In this document: positions 32,540-44,218 of the stretch, one piece after another | How positions within the stretch are numbered: the first letter of the stretch is position 1 | Layout of the letters: every line of letters begins with the position of its first letter | NCBI GenBank assembly: GCA_905331475.1 | Contig: CAJNYU010001574.1 | Span: 1 to 64,000 of the forward strand | DNA from: Rotaria socialis | Taxonomy: Eukaryota; Rotifera; Eurotatoria; Philodinida; Philodinidae | Length of the DNA stretch: 64,000 nucleotides | Direction of reading: 5' to 3' | The notes under the pieces: model-generated | Seen by the model: only the letters and a program-made list of their open reading frames with translations | What the model was told of the DNA's origin: nothing | Databases searched by the model: none | Made by a program: the position numbers and the translations under genes

Positions 32540-33740
32540 CCTTGCAGTCAGATAGTTACCATTAGTATGCTGTCTCATTTTAACAACAACAATGCTCTCA
32601 ACACTGATTTATTTTCTCATGTTTATTCTATTCAGGCAGTTCGGAAATCGATGACTTTCGTTTTCAGTCTCACTGTTTTACATGACAAAGTAATATAAAA
32701 AAAAAGGATACCAATTCTATAATAAACTCGCTTCAAATTTACGAGAATGATGCATTCAGAATCCTATGAAAAAAATGAATGAGCTTAAGTTCAATTGTAT
32801 TTGAATGATTGAATATTAAATATTTATTTATTTTTTAGGCTGAGCAATTTTGAAAATTTAATAAAATTTATAAATTTAATCATCAACTTTTTAATCAGCT
32901 AGCACAAATAATTTTTACGCAATTGATGAAGACAGTCACTGTGAGTTAAACTTAAAAACGGAATGCGATGCGAAGCTCCAATCGGATCTACTACAAAGAC
33001 CTTGAATCCGAAAAAAATCTTAAATAATTTCCATGTAAACATGATGAAATTCATCATCTGAAAAACTCTATCAATACTTAGAAAAGTCCTTTAATTTTCG
33101 TCATTTTGGAACGATATTTGTGAGCGAACGGGACTTCAGATTAAAATTTCGAAAAGACATCTCGGAGTTCGAACGAATTTTCTATGACTTATAGTTCTCG
33201 AGATCATCGAGTCAGAAAATGACGGGACGTTATGCGTGTTTCGAGCTAAAAAGTAAGAAAGGAAAAACAATCGCAACGGACTACATGAATGGTTTGCTTC
33301 GCATCGCATTAAAAATAAAATGTTTCTTCAAATTATTATCAGTCAACGTTGAATTACGAAGGCAACTGTTCGCAACAGTACTAATCATACTGATATTCAG
33401 GAGAAAAACATGTGAAATACTTGCATAAGGATTAAGTTTTTGATGAAAAATTAAATGATTAACAAAGCATCGTAGTAATATCAATAGGTGAAATTGTCAT
33501 TTATTTTACTGTCAATAATGTGCAATATATAAGCGGACAATGACACCAGATAGTTTCATCTTAAACATAAACGATGGTTTCAAAAGAAATCTCCTGCTTC
33601 ACTTTCATTCTTTGCAGGGAATCATCTAGCGTTTTGAAATAGTTTTTGCAATCTTTACATATTTGGTTGCATGTATTTTGCTTTTCATATAGCATTTTGA
33701 TAATTCGAGTAAAATCTCAAATATGTCATGATGTGCCTTT
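32540..33740. other. intergenic, nothing recognised
   Basis: AT-rich. The mirror frames at 33219-33428 and 33281-33484 overlap and show no family features. Confidence 0.4.
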
Positions 33741-33759
33741 GAATTAGTGGCTTGTTCTG

Positions 33760-34722
33760 AACTAGTTGCATGCAATCTCACTGATAAGCGTTGTTATGAA
33801 CCCGGCAATATATGCGTTCATCATCCTCAATGTGACAAATATCCTGTTTGCTCTCCAGTGCCGATTTAAAATTAAAAGCTTTGTCCACTGATAACAAGTA
33901 AGTTAGCGACGTTTAAAAGATTGTCGATTTTATTTTGATCGGGAAAATCCTTTTCAAATACTTACACTAAACTTCCGCTGAGTGCTTTTCACTACTAAAC
34001 GTTCCCTAGCTGGTAATATACAGAAAAAGTAAGTAATGACGAAAATCAACTTTCATCTTTTGTAGTTCCTTTTAATCATTTCTAATATTTCAGATAATGA
34101 GCAATGGAATCAGAACGGAATGACTGTTGCTGGAGGTAACGGGAATGGCTGTGCCACCAATCAGCTCTCCGCGTCTTGGGGGTTTTTCATTGAGAAGGAT
34201 CACACAATAATCATTGCTGATAGCCGTAATCATCGTATCATCCGATGGAAGATGTGTGATAGGAATGGACAAGTCGTTGCTGATGGTAATGATCTAGGAA
34301 AACATGAAGTTAAACGATATCAAACGGGAGATAGAACTGTAACTCTTGTGGCAAACGGAAATGGGAATGGTACAAATCTTAATCAACTCAGCACGCCGAC
34401 TTCTGTTTTTGTCGATCTACAACAGGCCCTGTACGTATCAGACTACCTGAACAATCGTGTAATGAAATGAAGTAAAGGTGCACAAGAAGGAATTGTGGTC
34501 GCTGGAGGGAATGCTCTGACGCAATTGTGTTATCCTCGAGGACTGTTCATCGATATATCGGGTACACTCTATGTGGCAAAATCTGGGAATGGTCGAGTGA
34601 TCCGTTGAAATCACCAAGGGAAACAAGGCACTGTGAATCGGCGTGGCAATCTCTATGTTGTTGATAATGACAACCATAGAATTCAATGATTCAATCGCAT
34701 AGATTCATTAAGATTTGTTTTT
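33760..34722 (+). pseudogene. NHL-repeat protein interrupted only by TGA codons at Trp positions
   Basis: A cysteine-rich block near 33785-33870 (KRCYEPGNICVHHPQCDKYP) precedes an exon opening after ATTTCAG at about 34094. From there one frame runs to a TAA near 34732 with NHL-type repeats: MTVAGGNGNGCATNQLSASW, HTIIIADSRNHRIIRWKMCD, ALYVSDYLNNRVMK, GTLYVAKSGNGRVIR, NLYVVDNDNHRIQ. The closing R(I/V).RW of the first repeat uses TGG; at the corresponding place in the next three repeats the codon is TGA (34468-34470, 34606-34608, 34687-34689). There are no frameshifts and no other stops. NHL proteins form beta-propellers; secreted or membrane NHL proteins are very numerous in bdelloids. Most likely a young pseudogene. 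Confidence 0.7.
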
Positions 34723-34739
34723 TCTTTCAAATAAGCAAA

Positions 34740-35541
34740 AACAAACAGTTGATGCACTATATTCACTTGTGGATATAAAGCAGTGATTTCAACATTGAAT
34801 ATCAGTAGAAGCTTGAGTATTTTATAATGAAAATATCTAAGTATGAAATTATATATTCATTCATGTTCTTAATAGAAAAAAAAATTTCTACAATTGAAAT
34901 GATTCACACTGATCTCGAAATATTATACAAATTTTATGGCAACTCTTCTTGTTTCAATGGCATAAAGTTCGATAATGAATTACAATCAACATATATATAT
35001 TCATACATTGTAAAAGCAGTTGTCGTATCTTTTTTTTTCTTTTTAAATCATGTATAAAAAACAAATGTGAACATATACTATTGTGACTATGTTGTATATT
35101 AAAGCCAATTTGTTTGAACGTTTTTATTCAAGGACGAAAATAGATTGACGAGAGAGTGAGAATGATCGATCGCGCCACTCACACGCGCACATACACAGAT
35201 TTCACAGCACCAGCAACACACAGACAGAAAAAAAAGAGTAGAAAAAGGGCTGCTAACAGAATAGACATAGAGTTTAGTCGATCAAAGGGAGATTCAAAAG
35301 ACAAAAAAAAGAACCACCGGCGGGTTTTACATGAGTAGAGAAAAGAATAAAATAAACCGTACAAGAATTACCTACCGTTATGACAAAAAAGTAGAGATGT
35401 CTGTTAAACAGAAGAAAAAGAAGGAAAAAAAAGAAAGAAGTATCTCACCACACACATACACACACGCACGCACACAATGAAATAGAGGCTTAGTTTTTTC
35501 TCTCCCTCTCTCTCTCTCTCTCCTTTGTTTTTGTTAATATT
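34740..35541. other. intergenic and 3' region of importin beta, with microsatellites
   Basis: Contains A/CA-rich tracts (about 35440-35475, CACACA/CACGCA) and a CT microsatellite (about 35500-35522). It should include the 3' UTR of the importin beta-1 gene. The small frames are low-complexity by-products. Confidence 0.5.
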
Positions 35542-38500
35542 TTAATTGTTTTTTAACTTTCTAATTTCTTTAATTGCCCAATTCGCCAATGTTTTTGTCT
35601 TCATGACTTTTGATCGTTTACCTTCTGCTAATAATTTTTCGAATGGTTCACGTTCAACGAACTGTAACATAGCTTGACCATAAGATGTAACAAGATCACC
35701 AATTAAACCAATTGCTGCACCAACGATTGAATCAGATTTGTTTGGATCACGTGCTATAGTTTCAAGAAATTGCACTATGAATGGTAGTTGAGCTGTAACT
35801 AATTGTAATTCTGCAAGTGCTGCTGTATTCGTAGTTGTTGGATTACGTAGACCTTGAATTATACCAGTATATGCAGATAGACAACCTTCGCGTAATTCAT
35901 TTAGATAATCAATCATATCATAATCATTGTTTGCTACTTGAGCACGGCAAGCTTGATTGAGTGTATTTAAAACATGTTCAAGATATTTTTTAAAATTACC
36001 ACCAATCGCCAAAGCGATGTCACCAAATGTACTTAGAATTTGAGGTTTCACTGATCGATGTAATTTGTCGTTCTAAAACAAGAAAAAAAATTCTAAGACA
36101 AAATTATCAAATCAACTTACACTAAGACATGTAAGTAAATGTGTCATTATGAGATCGCAGTAGGGTGTTAATTTATCAAGTAATGAACGACTTAGATCAG
36201 CGATAACACCGACTGCAGCTGCGCATATTTGATATTCTGAATGATTATTTAATGCTTCATAAATAAATGGAAGAACATGTTCCATGTATTTCATAAAATT
36301 TATTCCCAATACTAAACAAAAAGAAAATGAATGAATAATGTTAGGCAAAATCCAAGACTGCCACAAAACAAACCTTCAACAAGAGTACCAATGGCAACAA
36401 GTGCATCTTCTTGAACAGCACTTGCTTTACCGGTGCTTGTTTTAAGCATTTGTAATAGAGCTTGCATGATGGGATCCGATATTAATGGTGCGTCATTAGG
36501 TTGCATTTTTCGTAGGACACTCTGAATTTAAGAAAAGATTTTTTTCAAATCAGAAGACGACATAATTTTCTTTATTTACTTGAAGTGTTGCGCAAAGTAA
36601 TGATTGAAGATCACTGAGTTGCACTCTATCATTTGGATTCGATGCATGACTTTCAACAGATATAACACGATTAAGACGATCAAGTACAGTTACAGTTGTT
36701 TTTTGAACGGTAACATAACAATCCTAACATTCAAAAAAAAAAAAAATCTCGAATATATTTTTCATTAAAATTGTTCGTTCATACTTTTGGACTATGTCGA
36801 ATCATTTCCATTAGTGCTTCATAAGCTGCGTTTCGTAAATTTGATTGATTACCATCAGGTCTAAAGGGAGAAAACATTTTCAAAACTTAACAAAAAATCT
36901 CGTTTTATTTACCTATCCGTTGTTTCAATAAGTTTTTTTACAATATCATCAAAAAATGGCGATAATAAATAAGTATTCGGTGTATCATCATCCTCTGAAC
37001 TTTCGGCATGATCATATGCTGCTCGTGCTAAACTTGAAAATGACTGGAAAACAACAGATTTTACAAAAATGTTCGTTTTCATCTTTTCGACTTACCCAGC
37101 AAATATTTGTTGCAACACGTGGTACATCATCTAAACCATTTACAAGTGTACTTCCAATAGCTCGAAGTAATTCGTTTGTCATAACCGCTTGTGAAACAAA
37201 TTCAAATATTCGTCCGATCGTCCACGCTGTTGTATCACGTACGGCAACATTGGAATCACGTAGTAGTTCAAGTAAAAATGGTATAGCTTGTTCAGCTATT
37301 GGCTTAATACTTGCAACGTCGGGTCCTTCTAACATTGAACCGAATGCCATAACAGCTGCTTCTCGATTTCTCCAGTCGGAATTTTTTATATTGGCGCTGA
37401 CAAACGGAAAAACATATTGAATTATTGCATTCTCAGCACAATTAGCTAAGAGCATAAGACAAACACCAGCCGATTTACATGGATTCCACTCGTCGTCATC
37501 ATCAGTTTCTTCTTGCATTGTTAATCGCTGAAGTAAAACTGGTACTAAATACGGTAATGCACCACGGGCATAATAACGGCTTGTTCGTTCAGGTTGGCGA
37601 TTTTGTTCTTGTGACTAAAACAAAAACACGATCTCTATGAGCAAAAACCGAAATCTCGATCATGTCAACGAAACTTACTTCTTGTTGAAGTAATTGTAAT
37701 TCATATTCTTCATCGCAAACATTCGACCAAAACTCAATACCTTGTAAAGCTATTTCATCGTGAGGTGATTTCATCGCATCCATTGTGATCTTGAAAATAG
37801 AAAATAAAATTTAGTTGCCATAACATATAGGCTAGAACTTCTATGAAAATCCCTATGACCCATGCTTAATAAATTATCTTGAAGAAAGGAAAATCTTCTT
37901 ACTGCAAATAATGCTGGTCCCATATAATATTCCATGTAATCATAATATAGTGTTAGAATTTTAACAAGATTTTGTAAAGCGGCAACTTGAATTTTTAAAT
38001 TTGCTGATTGTGTAGCCTCACAAACAACTTGCATTATATAATGTCTTTCACTCTAGGTTGAAAAATAATCAATAATTGTTGTCGTAAAACAAAATTCGTC
38101 TTTCCTTACATCATTTTGAAAATTATTCTTTGTAAATTCTAATGAATTTAACAACGCTGTTATGGCCGCAAGTCGTACGTTATCATTTGTTTCTTCTTTT
38201 CGCATGCCATAGATAAGTGCAGTTAATATAAGATTACTTTGAGGTTCAAGTACATTTGAATCCTAGAGAAAATTTTGTTCTTTTGTTTCCTTTTCTTTTT
38301 CTTTTTTTGTTATAAGGAAGAAAAGATTATGTTAAGAGAAAAAAAGAAAACAAAACACAAAAAAACACACGGATGAATGAATGAGCTTACAATATCTTGG
38401 CATATGTAACCGAGTGCTTCCAAGCTCGCTTCGCGTACATTATCGGTTCTGCCCACTGTAGTAACATTGTCAACCAGGCGTTCTAAGATGGTACACACAC

Positions 38501-39217
38501 ATACAATCAACACTCGTCAACACTCTCATGAAAATTTCGATATATCAATCAAAATCAAGATACCGTGACTACTTACTTATCAAATCTTGCCATTGAGCAC
38601 GTGGTAATTCAGCACAAGCTATATAACCAACACACTGGGCAGCTTGCGATGGTTTTGTAGTTTCAGTACCAAGAGCATTAAAACACTATTTATAAGGAAA
38701 AAAAATGAAATATTGTTTGTTCTTTTTCAATAATGATTCCTACATTTGTTTTAATGTGATCTCTTATATTTTCTTGTATACTAAGCCATCGATCTTGATA
38801 GACTTGTTTTAAAGCTTCTTCACGTGAATAAAGAGCATTTTTAAGTTGCAATGCTAAAAAACAAAAAAAAAGAAACATTTTAAGTAAAGCTTTTCGGCTT
38901 TAAAAGTTTTGTCACTATTTTTACCTGCTTGTGCACGTGCTGTTGGATTATTTGTGGCGGTAATTAGAATATCGGACAAATGTTTTAAAAGTTCCGACTA
39001 TAAAAACAAAAACCATTAAATTCATTTTATAAGAAAACTATGTTACAGACTAAATTTTGTTCAGTTGCTGTAGCAAGAAACCTTCGTGCATGTTCCAAAT
39101 CAGCTTGTGCTAAATAGAAATATAATTGCATAGTTATTTATGTATGCTTTTGAAAATGAAACACCTACAGCCAGTGACAGTTCGTTCGAGAATATTGATG
39201 AGTCCTTCCGTGGCCAT
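35542..39217 (-). CDS. KPNB1: importin subunit beta-1 (karyopherin beta-1)
   Basis: Multi-exon gene with about 14 short introns; first ATG at 39217 ([16 protein letters not shown]), stop at 35542. Readable exon blocks in order: [120 protein letters not shown], and the last exon 36072-35542 ending [20 protein letters not shown]. These are the HEAT repeats of importin beta-1, with the order and length expected for the full protein of about 870 residues. It carries importin-alpha/cargo through nuclear pores and releases it on RanGTP. Introns are about 45-90 nt. No break was seen, but not every splice site was checked. Its start lies only 167 bp after the RPS13 stop codon. Confidence 0.92.
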
Positions 39218-39311
39218 CGGACTCGTTTAAAGATAAAAGAAAGTTAATCTAAAACAATGAAACAGATGTTATTCGGTGTTTCATATTTTATTTCAACATA
39301 ATTCTTTTCTT

Positions 39312-39317
39312 TTTATT
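39312..39317 (-). promoter_or_regulatory. poly(A) signal of RPS13
   Basis: AATAAA on the minus strand about 68 nt after the RPS13 stop and about 95 nt before the importin ATG. The whole intergenic space is 167 bp. Confidence 0.5.
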
Positions 39318-39384
39318 TTAATATAAAAACGAGATAAAAAACATTCAAACAATTTGTTTGTTTGTCAGTTTTTCTTATCTTCAT

Positions 39385-40020
39385 TTAAGCCAGGAGAGCA
39401 GCAGCCGTCGATGATTCATATTTCCATGTGGGTGGTAAAACTTTTTTAGTTTTATAATATCTTGCTAATCGATGAATACGACTTTCAACAAGAATTAAAC
39501 GGAATTTTGAATCTTTGTCTTTACGATTACGTTCCAAGTGTTTACGAATGGCAACAGCTTTCTTTATTAAATGATGTAAATCTTCTGGTTTGCTTGGTGC
39601 AAGACCTTTTGCTTTCATTATACGTAAGATTTTATTGCCGGTTACAAAACGTGTTTGTGCAACACCATGAGAGTCTCGAAGAATAACACCTGTAAATATA
39701 AAATTTATTCATTATTGAGAATAATTTTGTCGACGAATTTCATTACCGATCTGTGATGGTGTTAAACCTTTCTTTGCTAATTTGCATATTTGATCAACAA
39801 CATCTTCTGATGTTAATTTGAGCCACTATGAAAGAACAATAGAAATCAAGGTTACTATTGTTTATTTTGATAGATAAAATAAAGCATACCGATGGTACTG
39901 TTCGTTTATAGGGTAAAGCAGAGTCTGAAATACCCTTGCTGAAAACAAGAAAAAGAAATTACAATGAAAAGTAAAATGAGTATTTGTTAGATTTTACCCA
40001 GGAGCATGCATACGACCCAT
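39385..40020 (-). CDS. RPS13: 40S ribosomal protein S13 (uS15)
   Basis: Four exons on the minus strand: ATG at 40020 (MGRMHAPG), then [16 protein letters not shown], then [20 protein letters not shown] through LTPSQI, and the last exon 39689-39385 ([20 protein letters not shown] to [12 protein letters not shown]). 151 aa, the standard length, with practically the universal eukaryotic uS15 sequence. Component of the small ribosomal subunit. A strong pyrimidine tract and TTCTAG lie about 24 nt upstream of the ATG (40045-40046), which could be a 5'-UTR intron acceptor or a spliced-leader acceptor. Importin beta-1 follows on the same strand 167 bp downstream. Confidence 0.97.
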
Positions 40021-40044
40021 GATGACGGTTTTTTAGTCAAAAAT

Positions 40045-40062
40045 CTAGAAAAGAATAGAAGA
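40045..40062 (-). promoter_or_regulatory. 3' splice acceptor just upstream of the RPS13 start
   Basis: On the minus strand TTCTATTCTTTTCTAG precedes the RPS13 ATG by about 24 nt. It resembles the cis acceptors in this window and may receive either a cis exon or a trans-spliced leader. Bdelloids are known to use spliced-leader trans-splicing. Confidence 0.4.
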
Positions 40063-40464
40063 GAAAAAGATATAATTATTTTAAAAACAAAAAATGGCCA
40101 CATGTCGCTGATTGTTTCAATGAAAGAAGTAAATAAAAAATAAGATTGTCCTATCAAATTTATAGTGGCCTCCCATTGTCTACAATGGACTATATGATAA
40201 ATCTTAATGTTTCATTTTTCATTGAAATTTTGAAATATTGAAAGAAAATAAATATTTTTTTCATGAATAAATAATTACACTTCTAAATGGGTAAAAATCA
40301 AACATTGATTTTGATTGGAGGAAAAAGTGACGAATTGTTCTGGATTGGGAATCTATGGAACTACGGTGTGCTCAATTAAATTCGGTACCCTATTGCTTTC
40401 ATATTTATTTAAAAACAGATAACAAAGATGTTCAATACTTCAGACAAGCAAAGAAAATAAAATT

Positions 40465-42889
40465 TTAATTGAAATAAACTTGTTTGTTTAAAATTTGTAA
40501 TTGATTAATAAATTGTAGAAATTGTTCTTGAGTCAGATTTTGATTTTTCTGTTGAAATTTCTCCGCGAATCTCGTTCTTATTCTTTCATATTCATTTATC
40601 CATGGATATGCTAATATTGCTTTAGCATATAACAATAATTCATTTCCATTTCGAAATTGATAAAACTCATCTAATTCCGGTAGAATATCATTTTTCATAA
40701 ACCATTCTTTCACTTCTTTATCACTCCATTGTTTGATATCTAACGAATTTCTCACTAAAGATATGTTCATATAAAGATGTTCATTGATCATCGATAGTAA
40801 CTCTTCACATGTACCTATAAGATTTGTTTTATCAAATCGAATAGATTTTAGTCGTGCTATTCGTTTATGTAGCCAACCGGTTGGTTTAAAATCCCGATCG
40901 ATAAAAATTGGAATAAATAGTTTTTTCAACTTATCCGTAACATAGATTAATTCCTGGCGACAAGATTTATCGTAGAAAAAATCTTTTGATAGAAGAAAAA
41001 CAACAACATCCGCTTGCGCAAGTGTTTCTACTATATCTTTCCATAGATATTTACCAGTATTAAAATCAACACTGATAGATAATTTAGGAATAGCGTTTAA
41101 GATATCATATAACTGTCGACAGAAATCAATATTAACATGAGAGTAACTAATCGTCAGTGAACAAGTCATTTTTCTATTACTGTTAAATTGATTTTCTAAT
41201 TTCGAAGGTAATAATAGATATAAATTGTGTAGGATACCGTCGGCTGTTCTCTTTAATGATGACATTTGCTGAGGTATATAAATGTATGCTAAAGTATAAT
41301 TGAGTGTATAACTTTCACGCAATTCTTCGAGTAGTTTGATTAAATCAATATTTTGAATTAGATCATTTTTATAACCATCATGAAATGAAATACTCCATAA
41401 AATATTTCCTAAAGCCATAATGGCTAAAACTTCTAAACCAATATCAACATCATCGATATTTTTCTTCCCGATGTCTGATAGAAGTGTTCGCAAAGTTGTT
41501 AGAAAAAATCCCAGGCATCCATTTTTTTGAAGAATAAAATCCAAAATGTTATCATTCGCACATAATTTCATTAAGCCTATTAATAGTTCTGATAAATGAA
41601 GCCATTTGTTTCGAAATATCAGAGATGCTGAGGTATTTATAGTTGTCGATAAGACTTGATTAATTGCATCACTATTGACTTCTTCAACAAAAAGAACATC
41701 TGGATCGACGATGAGGACAAGAATTAAATCGAGCATTTGAGAAACGAGTTCACGCATGTTTTTATCAATAATGAAATCTACATGGACATGTAATGCTTCG
41801 TTTTTGAATTGATGCACGATCTTTGCACAATTTAGTTTATTGAGAACGATTACACCGTCGTCATGGCATGCAATATCCTTTAAAGTAGAGATAATGAGCA
41901 AATATCCGGTAGCATTCAAATACGATAATGATAACCACGATAAACATATTTGTGGATAATCAATATTAATAAATATTCGTAGCGTTAATATTTTCACAGT
42001 CAAATTTGCGATGAAAAGTAATATTTGTTTCATTAATTTTTTATTATTTTTTTCATTGACTCTTAAATGTTCTTTATTTTTGAAATAATCATTCATAAAT
42101 CTAATAATTGATGTTAAAACGGGATTTTGATATTTTTCTAAGTCATTATCTGTAATGGTTATTTGAATACGATTCAACACTTTCAACATAGTATACAATA
42201 CAGAACTACAAGAATTAATAAGTATTCGATCGGGATCTAAATTTGTGTTTAAATTGTTTTGAAGATACGAAATGAGTTTTGCCGATGAGTCAAGCTGTTT
42301 GAATAAAGAGAAAAATAGTTCTCGTTGAACTCTGAGTGACATTTGTTGAATTAATTTATCGAAATCATAGTGATTTTCGATATCGAGTAATTTACGCAGC
42401 AAATGAACGTGCCGTTTTGGATCATAGTGTAGAATCGCATCGACGAATTGATGAAGATCAAGAATTTGAATATAGATTTTTAAGATCTTATTAAAAATAA
42501 CAAAAGCCAAGGAAGTAGAATAATGTTCTCTAGTGGTCAAATCATGACAAATTTCATTTAATTTGAGAAGAATCGTGGATATTGTTTGGTTTATATTATG
42601 AGGTTGTTCAGTAAGCGAGGATACGTCTTGCGACAATTCGTCGATCTGTGCTGAGAGTTCATTGTTTATTTCTTTATTTTCAACAGCTACTAAAAACAAT
42701 ACGAATAGGAACTCGGTATAAACCTAGAGAAAGTTGTTTTCCTATAGCAAATCTGAATTTTTCATTGAATTCAATATCGAACTAGAGGAATGCTCTTTTG
42801 AAGTAAAAGAGTTTCTTCTTACCCGCAGGATTTGTTTCTTCGCTTTGTTTTCTGATGGGTAAATGTGATACAGCTGAATAACTTGCCAT
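40465..42889 (-). CDS. SARM1-like protein: helical repeats + TIR + SAM
   Basis: Two exons: 42889-42823 (MASYSAVSHLPIRKQSEETN) and 42686-40465; 762 aa. Residues about 30-510 are almost wholly helical and armadillo-like. A TIR domain follows at about 525-660: CSLTISYSHVNIDFCRQLYD (strand A), SVDFNTGKYLWKDI (BB loop), VVVFLLSKDFFYDKSCRQEL and IPIFIDRD. The Glu of SCRQEL (about residue 600) is at the place of the catalytic Glu of SARM1-type TIR NADases. Residues about 680-740 look like a SAM domain (W..KEV.EW....ILPELDEFYQ.....LLLYA). SARM1 itself is ARM-SAM-SAM-TIR, so TIR and SAM are swapped here. By family knowledge it may cleave NAD+ in stress or cell-death signalling, with the helical repeats as brake. 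A divergent paralogue lies 5.3 kb away (48203-50546). Confidence 0.82.
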
Positions 42890-44218
42890 TGTTTAAAATG
42901 ATGAAATTATTCGGTTAGTGCTTAGACATTTATTAGTAATAAAAAGAAAGTGAGAGATAAGAAAAACATTTACTACACAAGTGTAGTCCACTTTTTATCT
43001 AAATAAATAGAATGATATTGTTCTACGTTGTATTATGAATAGGAATTTCGTTTTCGAATACACTATTACAGAACAAGAAATTAGGGACTTGGCTTGGTTT
43101 GAAAACGATATTTAAAACAAAATAGCTTTTTCGGTACAAACTGAATTATCATCGGAAAAAATGTTTTTTGCCTAAAATTTTACTTACAAATATTAAATTG
43201 CATAATTAATTATACTTCATCGAGGCCTTCAGATTTAAAGAAAATGATAATGCTCTTTCAATTAAGATCAAAGTGTCTGACAAAACATCTGATATGTGAA
43301 AGCAATTATAAATCTCATCTAGGGATGATCATTTATTTTTATTTTGCTTTAAAATAAAAAAAATATTTACGTCATCTTTAGGCTTGTAAAATAAATATTA
43401 AGCAACCTTGTTGTTCCATTAAGGACCGAACGTTTAATTAGTATCAAGTAGTTGGCAATAAGAAGTGATACTAAATATAGCGTGTGGGAAATTTTTTGCT
43501 TGTGCCAACTTCATTTTTCAATATTATCACACGTCGAAGTAATTCTGTTGATATAAAAATCATATCGATTAACATATCCTGTTACTCAACTAGGTATTAA
43601 TCTATTTATCTATGATAGACGACAGCTCTAAATAATAACGATTTTTTTACTTCAGCTATTTTGCATATGATTAGTCAATATAAGGAAAGCAGTTGAGTTC
43701 CACATTTTGCTGTGCTAAAAAGTGTTTTATGATAATAATTCATCAAAACTCAGAAATAAACACTTCCTTTTATCTATTCATGTGTAAGCAGTTTTGCGAT
43801 CTTGGAGCTAGAAACACGTCAAATAGTTTAACGAGGAGACTTAATTCATCTTTGCACTTTATATTTCTATTAATTAAATTCTTTCAGTCAAACTAAAGGG
43901 AGTGTCCCTGTCGACACTCGACGATTAAGCTTTATGGAAATTATTTTGAAACACTAATAAGAAAATTGTTACATTTCAAAACAACGAAATAACACTATAT
44001 TATTTATTCTTTTAACATCACAACATTGAATAAGAGAAAAAGAAATAAACTTGTGCGTTCTATCACAAATGTACATAGAGTCAAGCTTTTATTCTTTTAG
44101 AATAACAAAGTACCCATGCATCAAGAAAATTGTATGTCATACAAAGTCGAGTATGATATTTATTAGTAAGCGTTTTGTATTCATTTTCTTGAATTAGAGA
44201 ATAGTTCATTTAGGTTCC
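42890..44218. other. intergenic, nothing recognised
   Basis: Holds the promoter of the TIR gene at its left edge and the 3' region of the bHLH-PAS gene at its right. The plus-strand frame 43693-43896 has no support. Confidence 0.45.
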
